Source of the DNA: Akkermansia sp.
GTDB lineage: Bacteria > Verrucomicrobiota > Verrucomicrobiia > Verrucomicrobiales > Akkermansiaceae
Assembly: GCA_017517805.1 (NCBI GenBank)
Contig: JAFWYD010000008.1
Span: forward strand, 1-64,000
Length of the DNA: 64,000 nt
Reading direction: 5' to 3'
Below are positions 1-8,000 of the stretch, piece by piece. Each line of letters starts with the position of its first letter. Positions within the stretch are counted from its first letter, which is position 1. Both the position numbers and the translations under genes were made by a program. Below the pieces are notes generated by a model, which was not told where the DNA came from, ran no database searches, and saw nothing but the letters and a program-made list of their open reading frames with translations.

Positions 1-70
1 GCAGAGTTTCTGAGCGAGGGGGGAGATAAGCATGGCGGTGGGGAGATAATGGCGAGGGTGAGAAAATGAA

Positions 71-92
71 GCGGGGTGCCGCAGCACCCCGC
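71..92 (-). terminator. Hairpin downstream of nagA
   Basis: A perfect 9-bp stem (GCGGGGTGC/GCACCCCGC) with a 4-nt loop lies just past the nagA stop. On the minus strand it is followed by a loosely T-rich stretch, so it probably ends the nagA transcript. The T-run is weak. Confidence 0.6.
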
Positions 93-106
93 CTGTTGGG
101 TTGAAC

Positions 107-1249
107 TTATGCCTGGTAGCGGAGCTCACCGTCGATGATGGTCATCACGGTTTCGTACTCAGCATCCAGCACGACCATATCGGCGGTGTAGCCGGGGGCA
201 ATCTTGCCCAGGTCGAAGAGGCCCAGGCTCTGGGCCTGGTTCCAGGAGGTGGCCTTCACCAGCTCGCTGAGCGGGGCTCCGGTAAGCTCCTGCACATTCT
301 TGAGCCCCTTGGCATAGCGCAGGGTGGAGCCTGCCAGGTTGCCGCTTTCGAGGCGTGCCACGCCACCCTTCACGATGATGGGCAGACCACCGAGCTGGCC
401 GGGGCCATCGGGCATCCACGAGCAGGCCAGGGAATCGGTAATCATAACCATCTGGTCGATGCTCTTGTTGGTGAAGGTGAGCTTGAGCATATCTTCGCAG
501 AGGTGAATCTTATCGCAGATGATTTCAATCTTGATATCCTTATCCAGCATGCCGGAGCCTACGAGACCGATTTCGCGGTGGTGCTGCGGGCTCATCTGGT
601 TGCAGAAGTGTGTGAGGTGCTTCAGGCCGGCGGCCTTGGCCTTCTTGAAATCGGCATAGGAGGCAGCGGAGTGACCAGCGGAGCAGGTGATGCCGGCTGC
701 GGTGGCCTTGTTGATGAAGTCGATGGAGCCGGGCATCTCCGGAGCCATGGAAATCAGAAGCACCGGGTAGATGCCGTTGAGCATCTCCACTTCCTCATAA
801 TCAGCCGGCCGCACGAAGGCGGGGTTCTGGGCGCCGCACTGCTTCGGGTTGATGTAGGGCCCTTCCAGGTGTACGCCGGGGGTCTTGGAACCGGTGGGTG
901 CCGCAGCGTATTCCTTCACTACGGTGCAGACATCGGCCAGGGTCTTGGTGCCGAGGGTCAGTGTGGTGGGCAGCCAGGTGGTCACCCCTTCCTTCATCTT
1001 GCAATCGGCAATGGTGCGGATGCTTTCTACCTTGCAATCGCAGGTATCGCAGCCGCCGGCACCGTGGGAGTGGATATCGATGAAGCCGGGCATGAGCATG
1101 TTGCCGCCAGCATCGATGGTCTTATCGGCCTCGGCGGTTTCGCCGGGCTGCAGCACAGCGATAATCTTGCTGCCTTCGATAAGGACGGAGCCGCCGGGCA
1201 GGTCAATGCCGGGGGAGATGATATGGGCGTTTGTGATGAGTGTCTTCAT
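107..1249 (-). CDS. nagA: N-acetylglucosamine-6-phosphate deacetylase
   Basis: Removes the acetyl group from GlcNAc-6-phosphate in the cytoplasm, giving glucosamine-6-phosphate and acetate for amino-sugar catabolism or cell-wall recycling. The 380 residues match the usual family length. The amidohydrolase metal motif HSHGAGG lies near residue 60, followed by HLEGPYINP and a later HFCNQM block, as in NagA proteins. The start ATG at 1249 follows a TATAAA-like -10 box (1256-1261) by only 6 nt, with no clear Shine-Dalgarno sequence. A hairpin follows the stop. No other nag gene is adjacent. In a mucin-feeding organism this enzyme would process GlcNAc released from glycans; that role is inferred. 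Confidence 0.93.
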   Translation of the reverse strand: MKTLITNAHIISPGIDLPGGSVLIEGSKIIAVLQPGETAEADKTIDAGGNMLMPGFIDIHSHGAGGCDTCDCKVESIRTIADCKMKEGVTTWLPTTLTLGTKTLADVCTVVKEYAAAPTGSKTPGVHLEGPYINPKQCGAQNPAFVRPADYEEVEMLNGIYPVLLISMAPEMPGSIDFINKATAAGITCSAGHSAASYADFKKAKAAGLKHLTHFCNQMSPQHHREIGLVGSGMLDKDIKIEIICDKIHLCEDMLKLTFTNKSIDQMVMITDSLACSWMPDGPGQLGGLPIIVKGGVARLESGNLAGSTLRYAKGLKNVQELTGAPLSELVKATSWNQAQSLGLFDLGKIAPGYTADMVVLDAEYETVMTIIDGELRYQA

Positions 1250-1485
1250 AATGCGTTTATAAGGGGTATACAGGAGGGGAATTCCTTCTGTTTACAGGGT
1301 AATTTTACTCGTTAACCTACCCCGATGCAAGGCAAAAGAAACAAATGCCCTCGATTTCTCTCACGTGGCCCAATGTTCCGGGATGTATCCATGGACTGCG
1401 AGCGCGGAACCGGGCTGGCTCCGGCAGCGCTCTCTGCCCGATTCAGATTATGCGCGGGGATTGTGAAATCCGGGTGGTTTTTGGC

Positions 1486-1514
1486 TTGCAAAAGGGCGCA
1501 GGAAATAGTACCAT
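1486..1514 (+). promoter_or_regulatory. Putative dnaB promoter
   Basis: TTGCAA, a 17-bp spacer and TACCAT, ending 23 nt before the chosen dnaB start. The 288 bases between nagA and dnaB hold no other feature I can support. Confidence 0.5.
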
Positions 1515-1537
1515 CCCCCGCGCGTTCCCCTTGCAGC

Positions 1538-2980
1538 ATGAGTAATGAACAATACAGCAAAGCGGATTTGAAGGCCGCTGCTCTTTCCTCTGCCGGCACC
1601 AATGTGCTGATGCCGCAGGCTCCTCCCATCGAAAAGAGCCTGCTGGCCATGATGACGATTGACCCGACCAATATCGTCTCCCAATGCGTCTCGAAGGGCA
1701 TGACGGGTGATTTCTTCTACATCCCGGCGCACCGCATCCTGTGGGAAATTTTCCGCGAGCGCTACGATAAGGGAATCCCGATTGATGTGACCTCGGTCAT
1801 GCAGCAGCTGGCCGATAAGAACCAGCTGGAGTCTGTGGGCGGGGCTTCCGGGCTGATGGATATTTTTTCGTACACCACGAATACGGGGTTGTTCAACCTG
1901 CATTTTGAGACGCTGAAGGAGAAGTACATCCGCCGCAGTATCATTCTGACTGCCAACCAGGCCAGCGAATCGGCCTACACGAGCGAGGCAGAGGTGGAAG
2001 CCCTGCTGGATGAGACGGAGCAGGCGGTGCTCAAAATCCGCCAGAGCACGGATAAGGGCGGCGAGTGGAAGCTGAGTGCCGATATTGCCGCGGCGGTGAC
2101 CAATATGGAGCGCATGATGAGCAGCAAGGGCGAGGTGCTGGGGCTCACTACCGGCTACCCCCGCCTCGATTCCATGATCAACGGCTTGAAAGGCGGCGAA
2201 CTCTTCATCATTGCTGCCCGTCCCTCCATGGGTAAGACTTCGTTCCTGCTCAATATCATGGAGCACCTGGCGCTGAATGTCAAAAAGCCCATCCTCATCT
2301 TTTCCTGCGAAATGCCCAGCGTGCAGCTGGTGGAGCGTCTGCTTTATGCCCGTAGCGGCGTGAGCAAGCAGACGCTGGTTTCGCAGCGCGGCAGTATGGT
2401 GAAGGAGGACCTCAAGCGCCTGAAAGGTGCCATCAATGAGTTGAAATCCAGCAAGATTGTGATTGATGATACCGCTGCTATCTCGATTGCAGAGCTGCGT
2501 GCCAAGGCTCGCCGCGTGATGCGCGAGCACCCGGACCTCTGCTGCATCGGTATCGACTACCTGCAGCTCATGCGCTCCCACACCAAGCAGGCGCAGAATA
2601 GCCGCGAACGCGAAATTGCTGAAATCTCCGGTGGCCTGAAGAGTCTGGCCAAGGAGCTGAATCTGCCGATTCTGGCCCTGGCCCAGTTGAACCGTGGCCC
2701 GGAAAACCGCCCCGGCAAGAATAAGGGCGTGCCGATGATGAGCGACCTGCGTGAATCCGGTGCTATCGAGCAGGATGCCGATATGATTGGCCTGCTGTAC
2801 CGCATGGCGTATTACGCGGAGGACGACGAGGAGCGCGAGAACGTAGGCTCCGATGCCAATCTCTCCCTTTCCAAGAACCGAAATGGCCCCACGGGCGATG
2901 TGCCGCTGACCTTCATCCCTGAGTTGATGCGGTTCATGCCCCGCGTGCCGCGGGCAGATGAGGAGGACGGGGGAGAATGA
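1538..2980 (+). CDS. dnaB: Replicative DNA helicase DnaB
   Basis: Hexameric 5'-3' helicase that unwinds DNA ahead of the replication fork. The reading frame is open further upstream, but the ATG at 1538 gives a normal 480-residue product beginning MSNEQ, and the upstream frame has no family similarity. The N-terminal DnaB domain (about residues 25-130) is followed by the RecA-like domain with Walker A ARPSMGKTS near residue 230, Walker B CCIGIDYLQLM, and the conserved SDLRESGAIEQDAD loop near the C terminus. The next gene starts right at its stop, so the two are probably co-transcribed. Confidence 0.95.
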   Translation: MSNEQYSKADLKAAALSSAGTNVLMPQAPPIEKSLLAMMTIDPTNIVSQCVSKGMTGDFFYIPAHRILWEIFRERYDKGIPIDVTSVMQQLADKNQLESVGGASGLMDIFSYTTNTGLFNLHFETLKEKYIRRSIILTANQASESAYTSEAEVEALLDETEQAVLKIRQSTDKGGEWKLSADIAAAVTNMERMMSSKGEVLGLTTGYPRLDSMINGLKGGELFIIAARPSMGKTSFLLNIMEHLALNVKKPILIFSCEMPSVQLVERLLYARSGVSKQTLVSQRGSMVKEDLKRLKGAINELKSSKIVIDDTAAISIAELRAKARRVMREHPDLCCIGIDYLQLMRSHTKQAQNSREREIAEISGGLKSLAKELNLPILALAQLNRGPENRPGKNKGVPMMSDLRESGAIEQDADMIGLLYRMAYYAEDDEERENVGSDANLSLSKNRNGPTGDVPLTFIPELMRFMPRVPRADEEDGGE

Positions 2981-2981
2981 T

Positions 2982-3896
2982 ATGATGCACCGCCTGGGCA
3001 TTTTCCTGTGGGTGAGCCTGCTGGCACTGCTGTTGCTGCCGGCATGTCAGCAGCAGCGTTTTCCGGGGCCACCGGCACCGGCGGTGGTGCTGGATATCGG
3101 GCATTTTGTCGAATCTCCCGGTGCGCGCACACCCGGCAGAATCAACGGCAGGTACATCACCGAATGCGAGTTCTGGTACGAGTACAGCTACTACACCAAG
3201 CGGGTCATCGAAGCTGCCGGGTATCGGTGCGTCATCTGCAACCGGGGGAATAAACCGGAGAAGGAACCCTGCCGCAGCTATGCAGAGCGGGCGGGGGTGT
3301 TGCACCTCCGCCACCCGGATGAGCATGGTCGGCGCTATCCCTCGCGTTACGTCCCCGACCGCGTGGCCTGCGGCATCATCAGCGCTGATTTTGCGGTGTA
3401 CCGCAAGGCACCGGCCGTGGTGTTCCTGCACCACAACAGCACCAGCCGGTACTGGCGCCGCAATGCCACCAAATCCATCATCCTGGCCAACCGACACAAT
3501 GGAAGCCCCCTGGCGCAGTCCATTGCCGATTCGCTCAACTCCCGCGTGCTGAACCACGGCATGCCCAACCGCGGCACCAGATGCACCGTGCAGACCCGGT
3601 ATACCGATGCTTCGCGCGGTGGTGGCTGGCTGAATGTGTGCGATGATGCAGGAATCCCGGCGGCGGTGGTGGAGGCGGCTTTCCTGAACAACCGCCAGCA
3701 CGCACGCTACCTGGCCGACCCGGCAAATGCCCGCCGCTATGCAGAAGCCGTGGGCTACGGGGTGGTGAACTACCTGCGCCGTCGCAGCGGGGTGCTGCAC
3801 CGCCGCCGCAATCTCAATGAGCCGGATGAAGGCTCCTTCGGTTATGCCCGCGAATCCCGGCGTATTGAGGTGCCGGGCGCAAAGTGTTTATTGTGA
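2982..3896 (+). CDS. N-acetylmuramoyl-L-alanine amidase-like lipoprotein
   Basis: Probable periplasmic peptidoglycan amidase of the Amidase_3 type, 304 residues from ATG 2982. A purine-rich GGAGGACGGGGGAG ribosome-binding region precedes this start. The N terminus is a lipoprotein signal with lipobox LPAC. Amidase_3-like landmarks are visible: VVLDIGH near the start of the mature domain, FLHHN in the middle and VEAAFLNN near the end, providing the His, His and Glu expected for zinc binding and catalysis. It sits immediately after dnaB (1-nt gap) and probably shares its transcript. Its 3' end overlaps the convergent membrane-protein gene by 9 bases. The family call is good, but substrate preference is not visible. 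Confidence 0.75.
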   Translation: MMHRLGIFLWVSLLALLLLPACQQQRFPGPPAPAVVLDIGHFVESPGARTPGRINGRYITECEFWYEYSYYTKRVIEAAGYRCVICNRGNKPEKEPCRSYAERAGVLHLRHPDEHGRRYPSRYVPDRVACGIISADFAVYRKAPAVVFLHHNSTSRYWRRNATKSIILANRHNGSPLAQSIADSLNSRVLNHGMPNRGTRCTVQTRYTDASRGGGWLNVCDDAGIPAAVVEAAFLNNRQHARYLADPANARRYAEAVGYGVVNYLRRRSGVLHRRRNLNEPDEGSFGYARESRRIEVPGAKCLL

Positions 3897-4532
3897 ATCT
3901 TCTTTCTTGCCAGGTGGCGGGTCAGTCTCTGGCATGGAGATGATACGCGGGGCAGCCCAGGCCAGCAGGCGAAGCGGTTTTGCTGCTACCCACCAGACCA
4001 GGATTTTGGCGGCGAGGCAGGGCAGCAGCATGCCCGGAAAATCGCAGATGAGGACGACCAGCAGTAGAACCGGCACCAGCACGATGCGCAGCTGAAGCTG
4101 CCACGGGGCGGCAGCCATGCGCGGTATATTGACGGTGGCAGCGGTAAACAGCAGCCCCGCCAGGATGAAGGGAAGCTCGGCCTGCCGGTAGAGCAAGGGC
4201 GCACCGGTGATGATGAGCACCAGCCAGGAGACGGGCGCCACAAGGGCCAGAATCGCGCACACCCGCAGCAGCCAGCGGGTGAGGAATACCCCCTGTCCAG
4301 CCAGCAGCACCGTGTGTCCCCACATGGCCGCGATGGTGAGCATAGCCAGCGAGACGCTGAGCATGAAGGTGGAGCCCATGCCGCAGAGAATCCCCGGCAG
4401 AGGCTGGCGCAGCAGAAGCAGGAGCAGCTCTGCCAGGGCCAGGGCGGCGCAGCCTGCCAGGCTGTATCGTGCGCCGGTGGCCAGGCGCGATACTGCAGTG
4501 CGGACAACGGGGAGCAGGTGGTATTCAATCAT
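3888..4532 (-). CDS. Hypothetical integral membrane protein
   Basis: A 214-residue protein beginning MIEYHLLP, with about five or six hydrophobic segments and a short polar Pro/Lys-rich tail. The start is set by an ATGA overlap with the prmC stop (4529-4532), which indicates translational coupling; the longer upstream frame is a shadow of prmC. It is the third gene of a prfA-prmC-membrane protein operon. I do not recognise the family. Confidence 0.7.
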   Translation of the reverse strand: MIEYHLLPVVRTAVSRLATGARYSLAGCAALALAELLLLLLRQPLPGILCGMGSTFMLSVSLAMLTIAAMWGHTVLLAGQGVFLTRWLLRVCAILALVAPVSWLVLIITGAPLLYRQAELPFILAGLLFTAATVNIPRMAAAPWQLQLRIVLVPVLLLVVLICDFPGMLLPCLAAKILVWWVAAKPLRLLAWAAPRIISMPETDPPPGKKEDSQ

Positions 4533-5449
4533 GCGGTGTGTGCCTCCTGGTCGGCTGGTGTAGGAGCCGGGGTGGTGGGGGCAAAGCCCATCGGGAACCG
4601 GGCCTTGCCGCTCATATCGGTAAGCACGCGGCACTGGGTGTAGCCCAGCTGTTGCATCAGCGTCTGCACGGCCGGCCCCTGGTCGTGGCCCACCTCCAGC
4701 ATCACTAGCGCGCGCGGTGCCAGGTGGGGTAGGGCATCGGCCACAAAGCGGCGCACGATATCCAGCCCGTCTGCTCCTCCATACAGGGCGGTGGCGGGGT
4801 CGTGCTCCACTTCGGTTGAGACTTCCTCCCCCTCCGGCACATAGGGCAGATTGGCCAGCACGAGGTCAAAACTCCCCTCCGGCGGCTGCACGGCACCTTC
4901 GGCCGGAGCATCCCAGGCTGAGAACAAATCGCTGCGGTAGGTTTTGACCCGCGCTCCCAGCGCGGTGGCATTTTCGAGGGTGAGCGAGAGGGCGGCTTCC
5001 GAGATATCGGCCATGATGACCTCCGGTTGCTGCCGCGCGAGCTCCAGCGCAAGCGTGATGCCGATGATACCGCTGCCGCATCCCATATCGAGCACCCGCA
5101 TCCCGTTGCGGCGCGGTGCCATCTGCAAGGCAAACTCTACCAGTTCCTCGGTCTCGGGGCGGGGGATGAGGGCGCGGGCATCGGTCCGGAACTCCCGGCG
5201 GTAAAATTCGGTACTACCCAGCAAGTGCTGCAGGGGAACCCCCTGGCCGCGCTGGCGCAGAAGCTCGCGCAGCGGGGTGAGCTTATCTTCCGGCAGTGGG
5301 TCGTCATAATGCAGGTACAACCAGGTTTTGTTGCACCCCAGCACATGCACCATGAGGCTCTGCATCGAGTGGCGGGCACCTTCCACCCCTTTGCTTTCCA
5401 GATACCCGGTGCCGCTGCTGAGCACCTCCTGCACAGTCTTGAATGCCAT
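4529..5449 (-). CDS. prmC: Peptide chain release factor N5-glutamine methyltransferase
   Basis: Methylates the glutamine of the GGQ motif in class I release factors using S-adenosylmethionine. The 306-residue protein has an N-terminal helical domain (about 1-80) and a Rossmann methyltransferase domain with DMGCGSGIIG near residue 120. The substrate-glutamine motif, normally NPPY, reads NLPY here (LANLPYVPEG, about residue 198). Its place right after prfA (1-nt gap) supports the assignment, since RF1 is its substrate. Confidence 0.93.
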   Translation of the reverse strand: MAFKTVQEVLSSGTGYLESKGVEGARHSMQSLMVHVLGCNKTWLYLHYDDPLPEDKLTPLRELLRQRGQGVPLQHLLGSTEFYRREFRTDARALIPRPETEELVEFALQMAPRRNGMRVLDMGCGSGIIGITLALELARQQPEVIMADISEAALSLTLENATALGARVKTYRSDLFSAWDAPAEGAVQPPEGSFDLVLANLPYVPEGEEVSTEVEHDPATALYGGADGLDIVRRFVADALPHLAPRALVMLEVGHDQGPAVQTLMQQLGYTQCRVLTDMSGKARFPMGFAPTTPAPTPADQEAHTA

Positions 5450-5450
5450 A

Positions 5451-6524
5451 TTACTTCAGTTCATCCATGCGTTCTTCCATTTCCACATGCTGCATGTGCG
5501 CAATGACCTCCTGCAGCGCGCCGGTACCCACCACGATATCCAGATTATATGCCGTGTAGCCGATGCGGTGGTCGGTGAAGCGGTTCTGGGGGAAATTGTA
5601 GGTGCGTATCTTCTCCTCGCGCCCGCCGGAGCCAATCAGCGCCCGGCGTTGCGCTGAGTATGATTCCTGGGCCTCCCTCTGCTTCATTTCGAAGAGCCTG
5701 GCGCGCAGAATCCGCATGCCGGTTTCCTTGTTCTTGAGCTGGGAGCGCTCATTCTCGCAACGCACCATGATACCCGTAGGCAAGTGGAAAATCTGTACTG
5801 CTGATTCGGTGCGGTTCACATGCTGCCCCCCGGCACCACCGGCGCGGCAGGTTTCAATCCGCAACTCCTCCGGGCGGATTTCCACGTCAATTTCCTCGGC
5901 TTCGGGCAGCACAGCCACCGTTGCGGTGCTTGTGTGGATGCGCCCCTGCGTTTCGGTAGCCGGTACACGCTGCACCCGGTGTACTCCGCTCTCATATTTC
6001 AGGAAGCGGAACACCTCTTCGCCGGAGATGCGTGCCGTAACCTCCTTGAACCCGCCGATATCGTTCGGACTGGCATCCAGAATCTCCAGCCTCCAGCCGC
6101 GGCTTTCGGCGTAGCGCTGGTACATCCCCAGCAGATCTGCGGCAAACAAGGCTGCCTCATCCCCGCCGGTGCCTGCGCGGATTTCCACCAGTGCATCGCG
6201 GTCCTCAGTCGTATCGCGCGGCAGCAGACTGTACTGAATCTGCTCAGTCAGAGTAGCCACGCGTGGCTCCAGCTCTTCCAGTTCGGCAGCGGCAAGCTCA
6301 GCCATCTCCGCATCATCGCTGCCCGCCAGTTCGCGGTTCTCCTCAATCTGCTGCTGCGTCGCAAGCAATGTTTCCCAATCGCGCAGCAATTCCTGAATCC
6401 GCCGCAGCTCACGCATCAATTCACCTGCGCGGCGAGGATCCTGGAACAATTCCGGGTCAGCCGTCTGGGCTTCCAGCTCTGCCAGCCGTTCCCGGCGTTT
6501 TTCAATGAGGGGCGCATAATCCAT
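5451..6524 (-). CDS. prfA: Peptide chain release factor 1
   Basis: RF1 reads UAA and UAG stop codons and triggers peptide release. At 357 residues it is the normal length. The codon-recognition segment RVPATETQGRIHT carries the RF1 PAT tripeptide, and the catalytic GGQ lies in GAGGQHVNRTESAV near residue 230. It heads the operon prfA-prmC-membrane protein. A promoter (TTGCAC-17-TAGAAT) ends 12 nt before the ATG, implying a very short leader. A palindrome shared with the pheS upstream region lies about 40 bp upstream of the -35 box. Confidence 0.96.
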   Translation of the reverse strand: MDYAPLIEKRRERLAELEAQTADPELFQDPRRAGELMRELRRIQELLRDWETLLATQQQIEENRELAGSDDAEMAELAAAELEELEPRVATLTEQIQYSLLPRDTTEDRDALVEIRAGTGGDEAALFAADLLGMYQRYAESRGWRLEILDASPNDIGGFKEVTARISGEEVFRFLKYESGVHRVQRVPATETQGRIHTSTATVAVLPEAEEIDVEIRPEELRIETCRAGGAGGQHVNRTESAVQIFHLPTGIMVRCENERSQLKNKETGMRILRARLFEMKQREAQESYSAQRRALIGSGGREEKIRTYNFPQNRFTDHRIGYTAYNLDIVVGTGALQEVIAHMQHVEMEERMDELK

Positions 6525-6536
6525 AATTACCCGCCC

Positions 6537-6565
6537 ATTCTAGCTTACTCCCCCACAGCGTGCAA
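6537..6565 (-). promoter_or_regulatory. prfA promoter
   Basis: On the minus strand: TTGCAC, 17-bp spacer, TAGAAT, then 12 nt to the prfA ATG. Confidence 0.6.
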
Positions 6566-6604
6566 GCGCAATTTTCTGATTGTGCATTGACGAAGCTCTC
6601 GTCT

Positions 6605-6618
6605 CCCAAATCTTTGGG
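6605..6618. repeat. Palindrome CCCAAATCTTTGGG (copy 1)
   Basis: Perfect 6-bp inverted repeat with a 2-bp centre, located 81 bp upstream of the prfA start. The identical 14-mer, also preceded by T, occurs at 17368-17381 upstream of pheS. It may be a regulator-binding site; no binding protein can be named from the sequence. Confidence 0.55.
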
Positions 6619-6657
6619 GTACATGTGAGTCAATTCTCCCGTGTACATACTTTAGGC

Positions 6658-6686
6658 TTGCCAGATGCTCTGGCCTGTGATAAAAG
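6658..6686 (+). promoter_or_regulatory. Putative tRNA-Gln promoter
   Basis: TTGCCA, 17-bp spacer, TAAAAG, ending 36 nt before the mature tRNA-Gln. The -10 box is a poor match. Confidence 0.35.
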
Positions 6687-6722
6687 TATGCCCACGCAGC
6701 CCACGCTGGCTGCACATCCGCG

Positions 6723-6795
6723 TGGTCTCGTGGTGTAACGGTAGCACTAGGGATTTTGATTCCCTCTGACTAGGTTCGAATCCTGGCGAGACTAG
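6723..6795 (+). tRNA. tRNA-Gln(TTG)
   Basis: A cloverleaf can be drawn by hand. The 7-bp acceptor stem pairs TGGTCTC with GAGACTA, including one G-T pair. The anticodon stem AGGGA/TCCCT closes loop TTTTGAT with anticodon TTG, and the T-arm contains GGTTCGAATCC. The 3' CCA is not encoded. A terminator follows within 10 bases, so it is a single-gene transcript. Confidence 0.93.
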
Positions 6796-6802
6796 CAAAG
6801 TA

Positions 6803-6846
6803 AATCCCTCAACTGTTGAATGTGATGCAGTTGGGGGATTTTTTTT
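6803..6846 (+). terminator. Terminator after tRNA-Gln
   Basis: A 13-bp stem with one mismatch (AATCCCTCAACTG with CAGTTGGGGGATT) is followed by a run of T residues. Classic intrinsic terminator. Confidence 0.85.
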
Positions 6847-6928
6847 GTATTCATTCCTCCCCCACACACGCTGGGACATGTGGGTTTCCTTTACATGTGC
6901 TAAAGTGTTGTAGGGATCAGTCGTGGCT

Positions 6929-6967
6929 AAAAAAAGAAAGGCACCCTGCTACGGTGTAGCAGGGTGC
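6929..6967 (-). terminator. Terminator of the acidic-tail lipoprotein gene
   Basis: A perfect 11-bp stem (GCACCCTGCTA/TAGCAGGGTGC) with a 5-nt loop, followed on the minus strand by CTTTCTTTTTTT. Confidence 0.85.
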
Positions 6968-7005
6968 GTGAATGAAATCGTGCGTTCTGGAAAGCGGGGA
7001 AGTCT

Positions 7006-7821
7006 TTATTCCTCCTCCTCTTCTTCCTCTTCGGAAGTTTCTTCCTCCTCAGACTCCTCTTCGCTATCGGAGTCTTCCTCTTCGGAATCTTCTTCCTCTT
7101 CGGAAGTTTCTTCCTCCTCTTCGTCGTCACCAGAGTCATCAGAGGAAGTGTCGCTGGCAGTCTGTGCGGCGGCTGCGGCAGCCTGGCGGGCGGCAGCTTC
7201 AGCCTTGCGGGCTTCCTCCTCGGCCTTGCGGGCGGCAGCTTCTTCAGCTTCGGTGAGGGGCTTGGAGACGAGGTACTTGCTGTCGGTCAGACCACCTGCC
7301 TTGCGGGCATCGATGCGGTTGGTGTCGAAACCGGCATCATGCAGGTAGGTCATGATAGCATCGGAGAGGGCGCGCTTCTCCTTGGTGTCGCACACGTACA
7401 TCTTGTATGCACCGATGTAGGGAAGATCCCAGGCAGCAACACCATCGCGGGGGATGAGCACACCTACCAGGTTGGCCTTGCCATCAGAGCAGATACCCCA
7501 GACGCGCTGCTTGCCCTCCGGAGAGGTCATGGCGATGTAGTACTGCGGGTAGGCGTAGGTGAAATTCTTGATGGTGGATTCGCGCAGCCAGGCATCCAGG
7601 GCGCGACGCACATTGTCGGGCATGGGACCGGCCTCGGTGCAGAGACGCGTTTTGGGGGAAGATGCGTCGTTATAGCTGAATACGGTTACATTGGTACCTT
7701 GGCGAAGCTGCTCGGCACGTTGGGCGGCGGGCTGGGTCGTGGTGCAGGAGGTAACCAGGGCGGCTGCGGCGGCCATGCCGCAGACCAAGGCGATACGTTT
7801 GAAGAGATGGAAATGTTTCAT
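7006..7821 (-). CDS. Lipoprotein with an acidic Ser/Glu/Asp tail
   Basis: A 271-residue protein of unknown family. The N terminus is a lipoprotein signal ending in VTSC. A compact middle region (about residues 30-200) contains WGICSDGKANLVGVLIPR. An Ala-rich helix with repeated AEEEARKAEAAARQ-type segments follows, and the last 45 or so residues are almost only Glu, Ser and Asp. Such a tail could bind divalent cations or basic surfaces, but that is speculation. The gene stands alone, with a promoter (TTGTCT-18-TAGAAT), a good GAGGAG Shine-Dalgarno site and its own terminator. Repetitive codons in the tail may make it length-variable between strains. Confidence 0.75.
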   Translation of the reverse strand: MKHFHLFKRIALVCGMAAAAALVTSCTTTQPAAQRAEQLRQGTNVTVFSYNDASSPKTRLCTEAGPMPDNVRRALDAWLRESTIKNFTYAYPQYYIAMTSPEGKQRVWGICSDGKANLVGVLIPRDGVAAWDLPYIGAYKMYVCDTKEKRALSDAIMTYLHDAGFDTNRIDARKAGGLTDSKYLVSKPLTEAEEAAARKAEEEARKAEAAARQAAAAAAQTASDTSSDDSGDDEEEEETSEEEEDSEEEDSDSEEESEEEETSEEEEEEEE

Positions 7822-7839
7822 GTCGTTTGGTTGCTCCTC

Positions 7840-7869
7840 ATTCTAGCCAATAGGCAAGGGAAAAGACAA
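7840..7869 (-). promoter_or_regulatory. Promoter of the acidic-tail lipoprotein gene
   Basis: TTGTCT, 18-bp spacer, TAGAAT, 18 nt before the ATG. This gene keeps a conventional leader with GAGGAG, unlike many genes in the window. Confidence 0.55.
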
Positions 7870-7962
7870 GCAAAAAGTTGAAAATTTTGCAAAAAAGTAA
7901 AAAATCAGCGCAATGGGGCAGCGGTGAAGGCGTACTTTTTGTGTTTGCTGGTCAGAATGAGC

Positions 7963-7991
7963 TTGACGCGTGGCATGCGTAAAGGCAGAAT
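7963..7991 (+). promoter_or_regulatory. Promoter of the TPR lipoprotein gene
   Basis: TTGACG, 17-bp spacer, CAGAAT, ending 9 nt before the ATG at 8001. This predicts a leader of only a few bases. Confidence 0.55.
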
Positions 7992-8000
7992 AGTGAGAGT

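Noticed and set aside
101..1315. Open frame on the plus strand opposite nagA
   Set aside because: nagA is clearly supported by motifs. The opposite frame has no family similarity.
1325..1537. N-terminal extension of DnaB by 71 codons
   Set aside because: It would run through the promoter and has no similarity to DnaB, while ATG 1538 gives the normal length.
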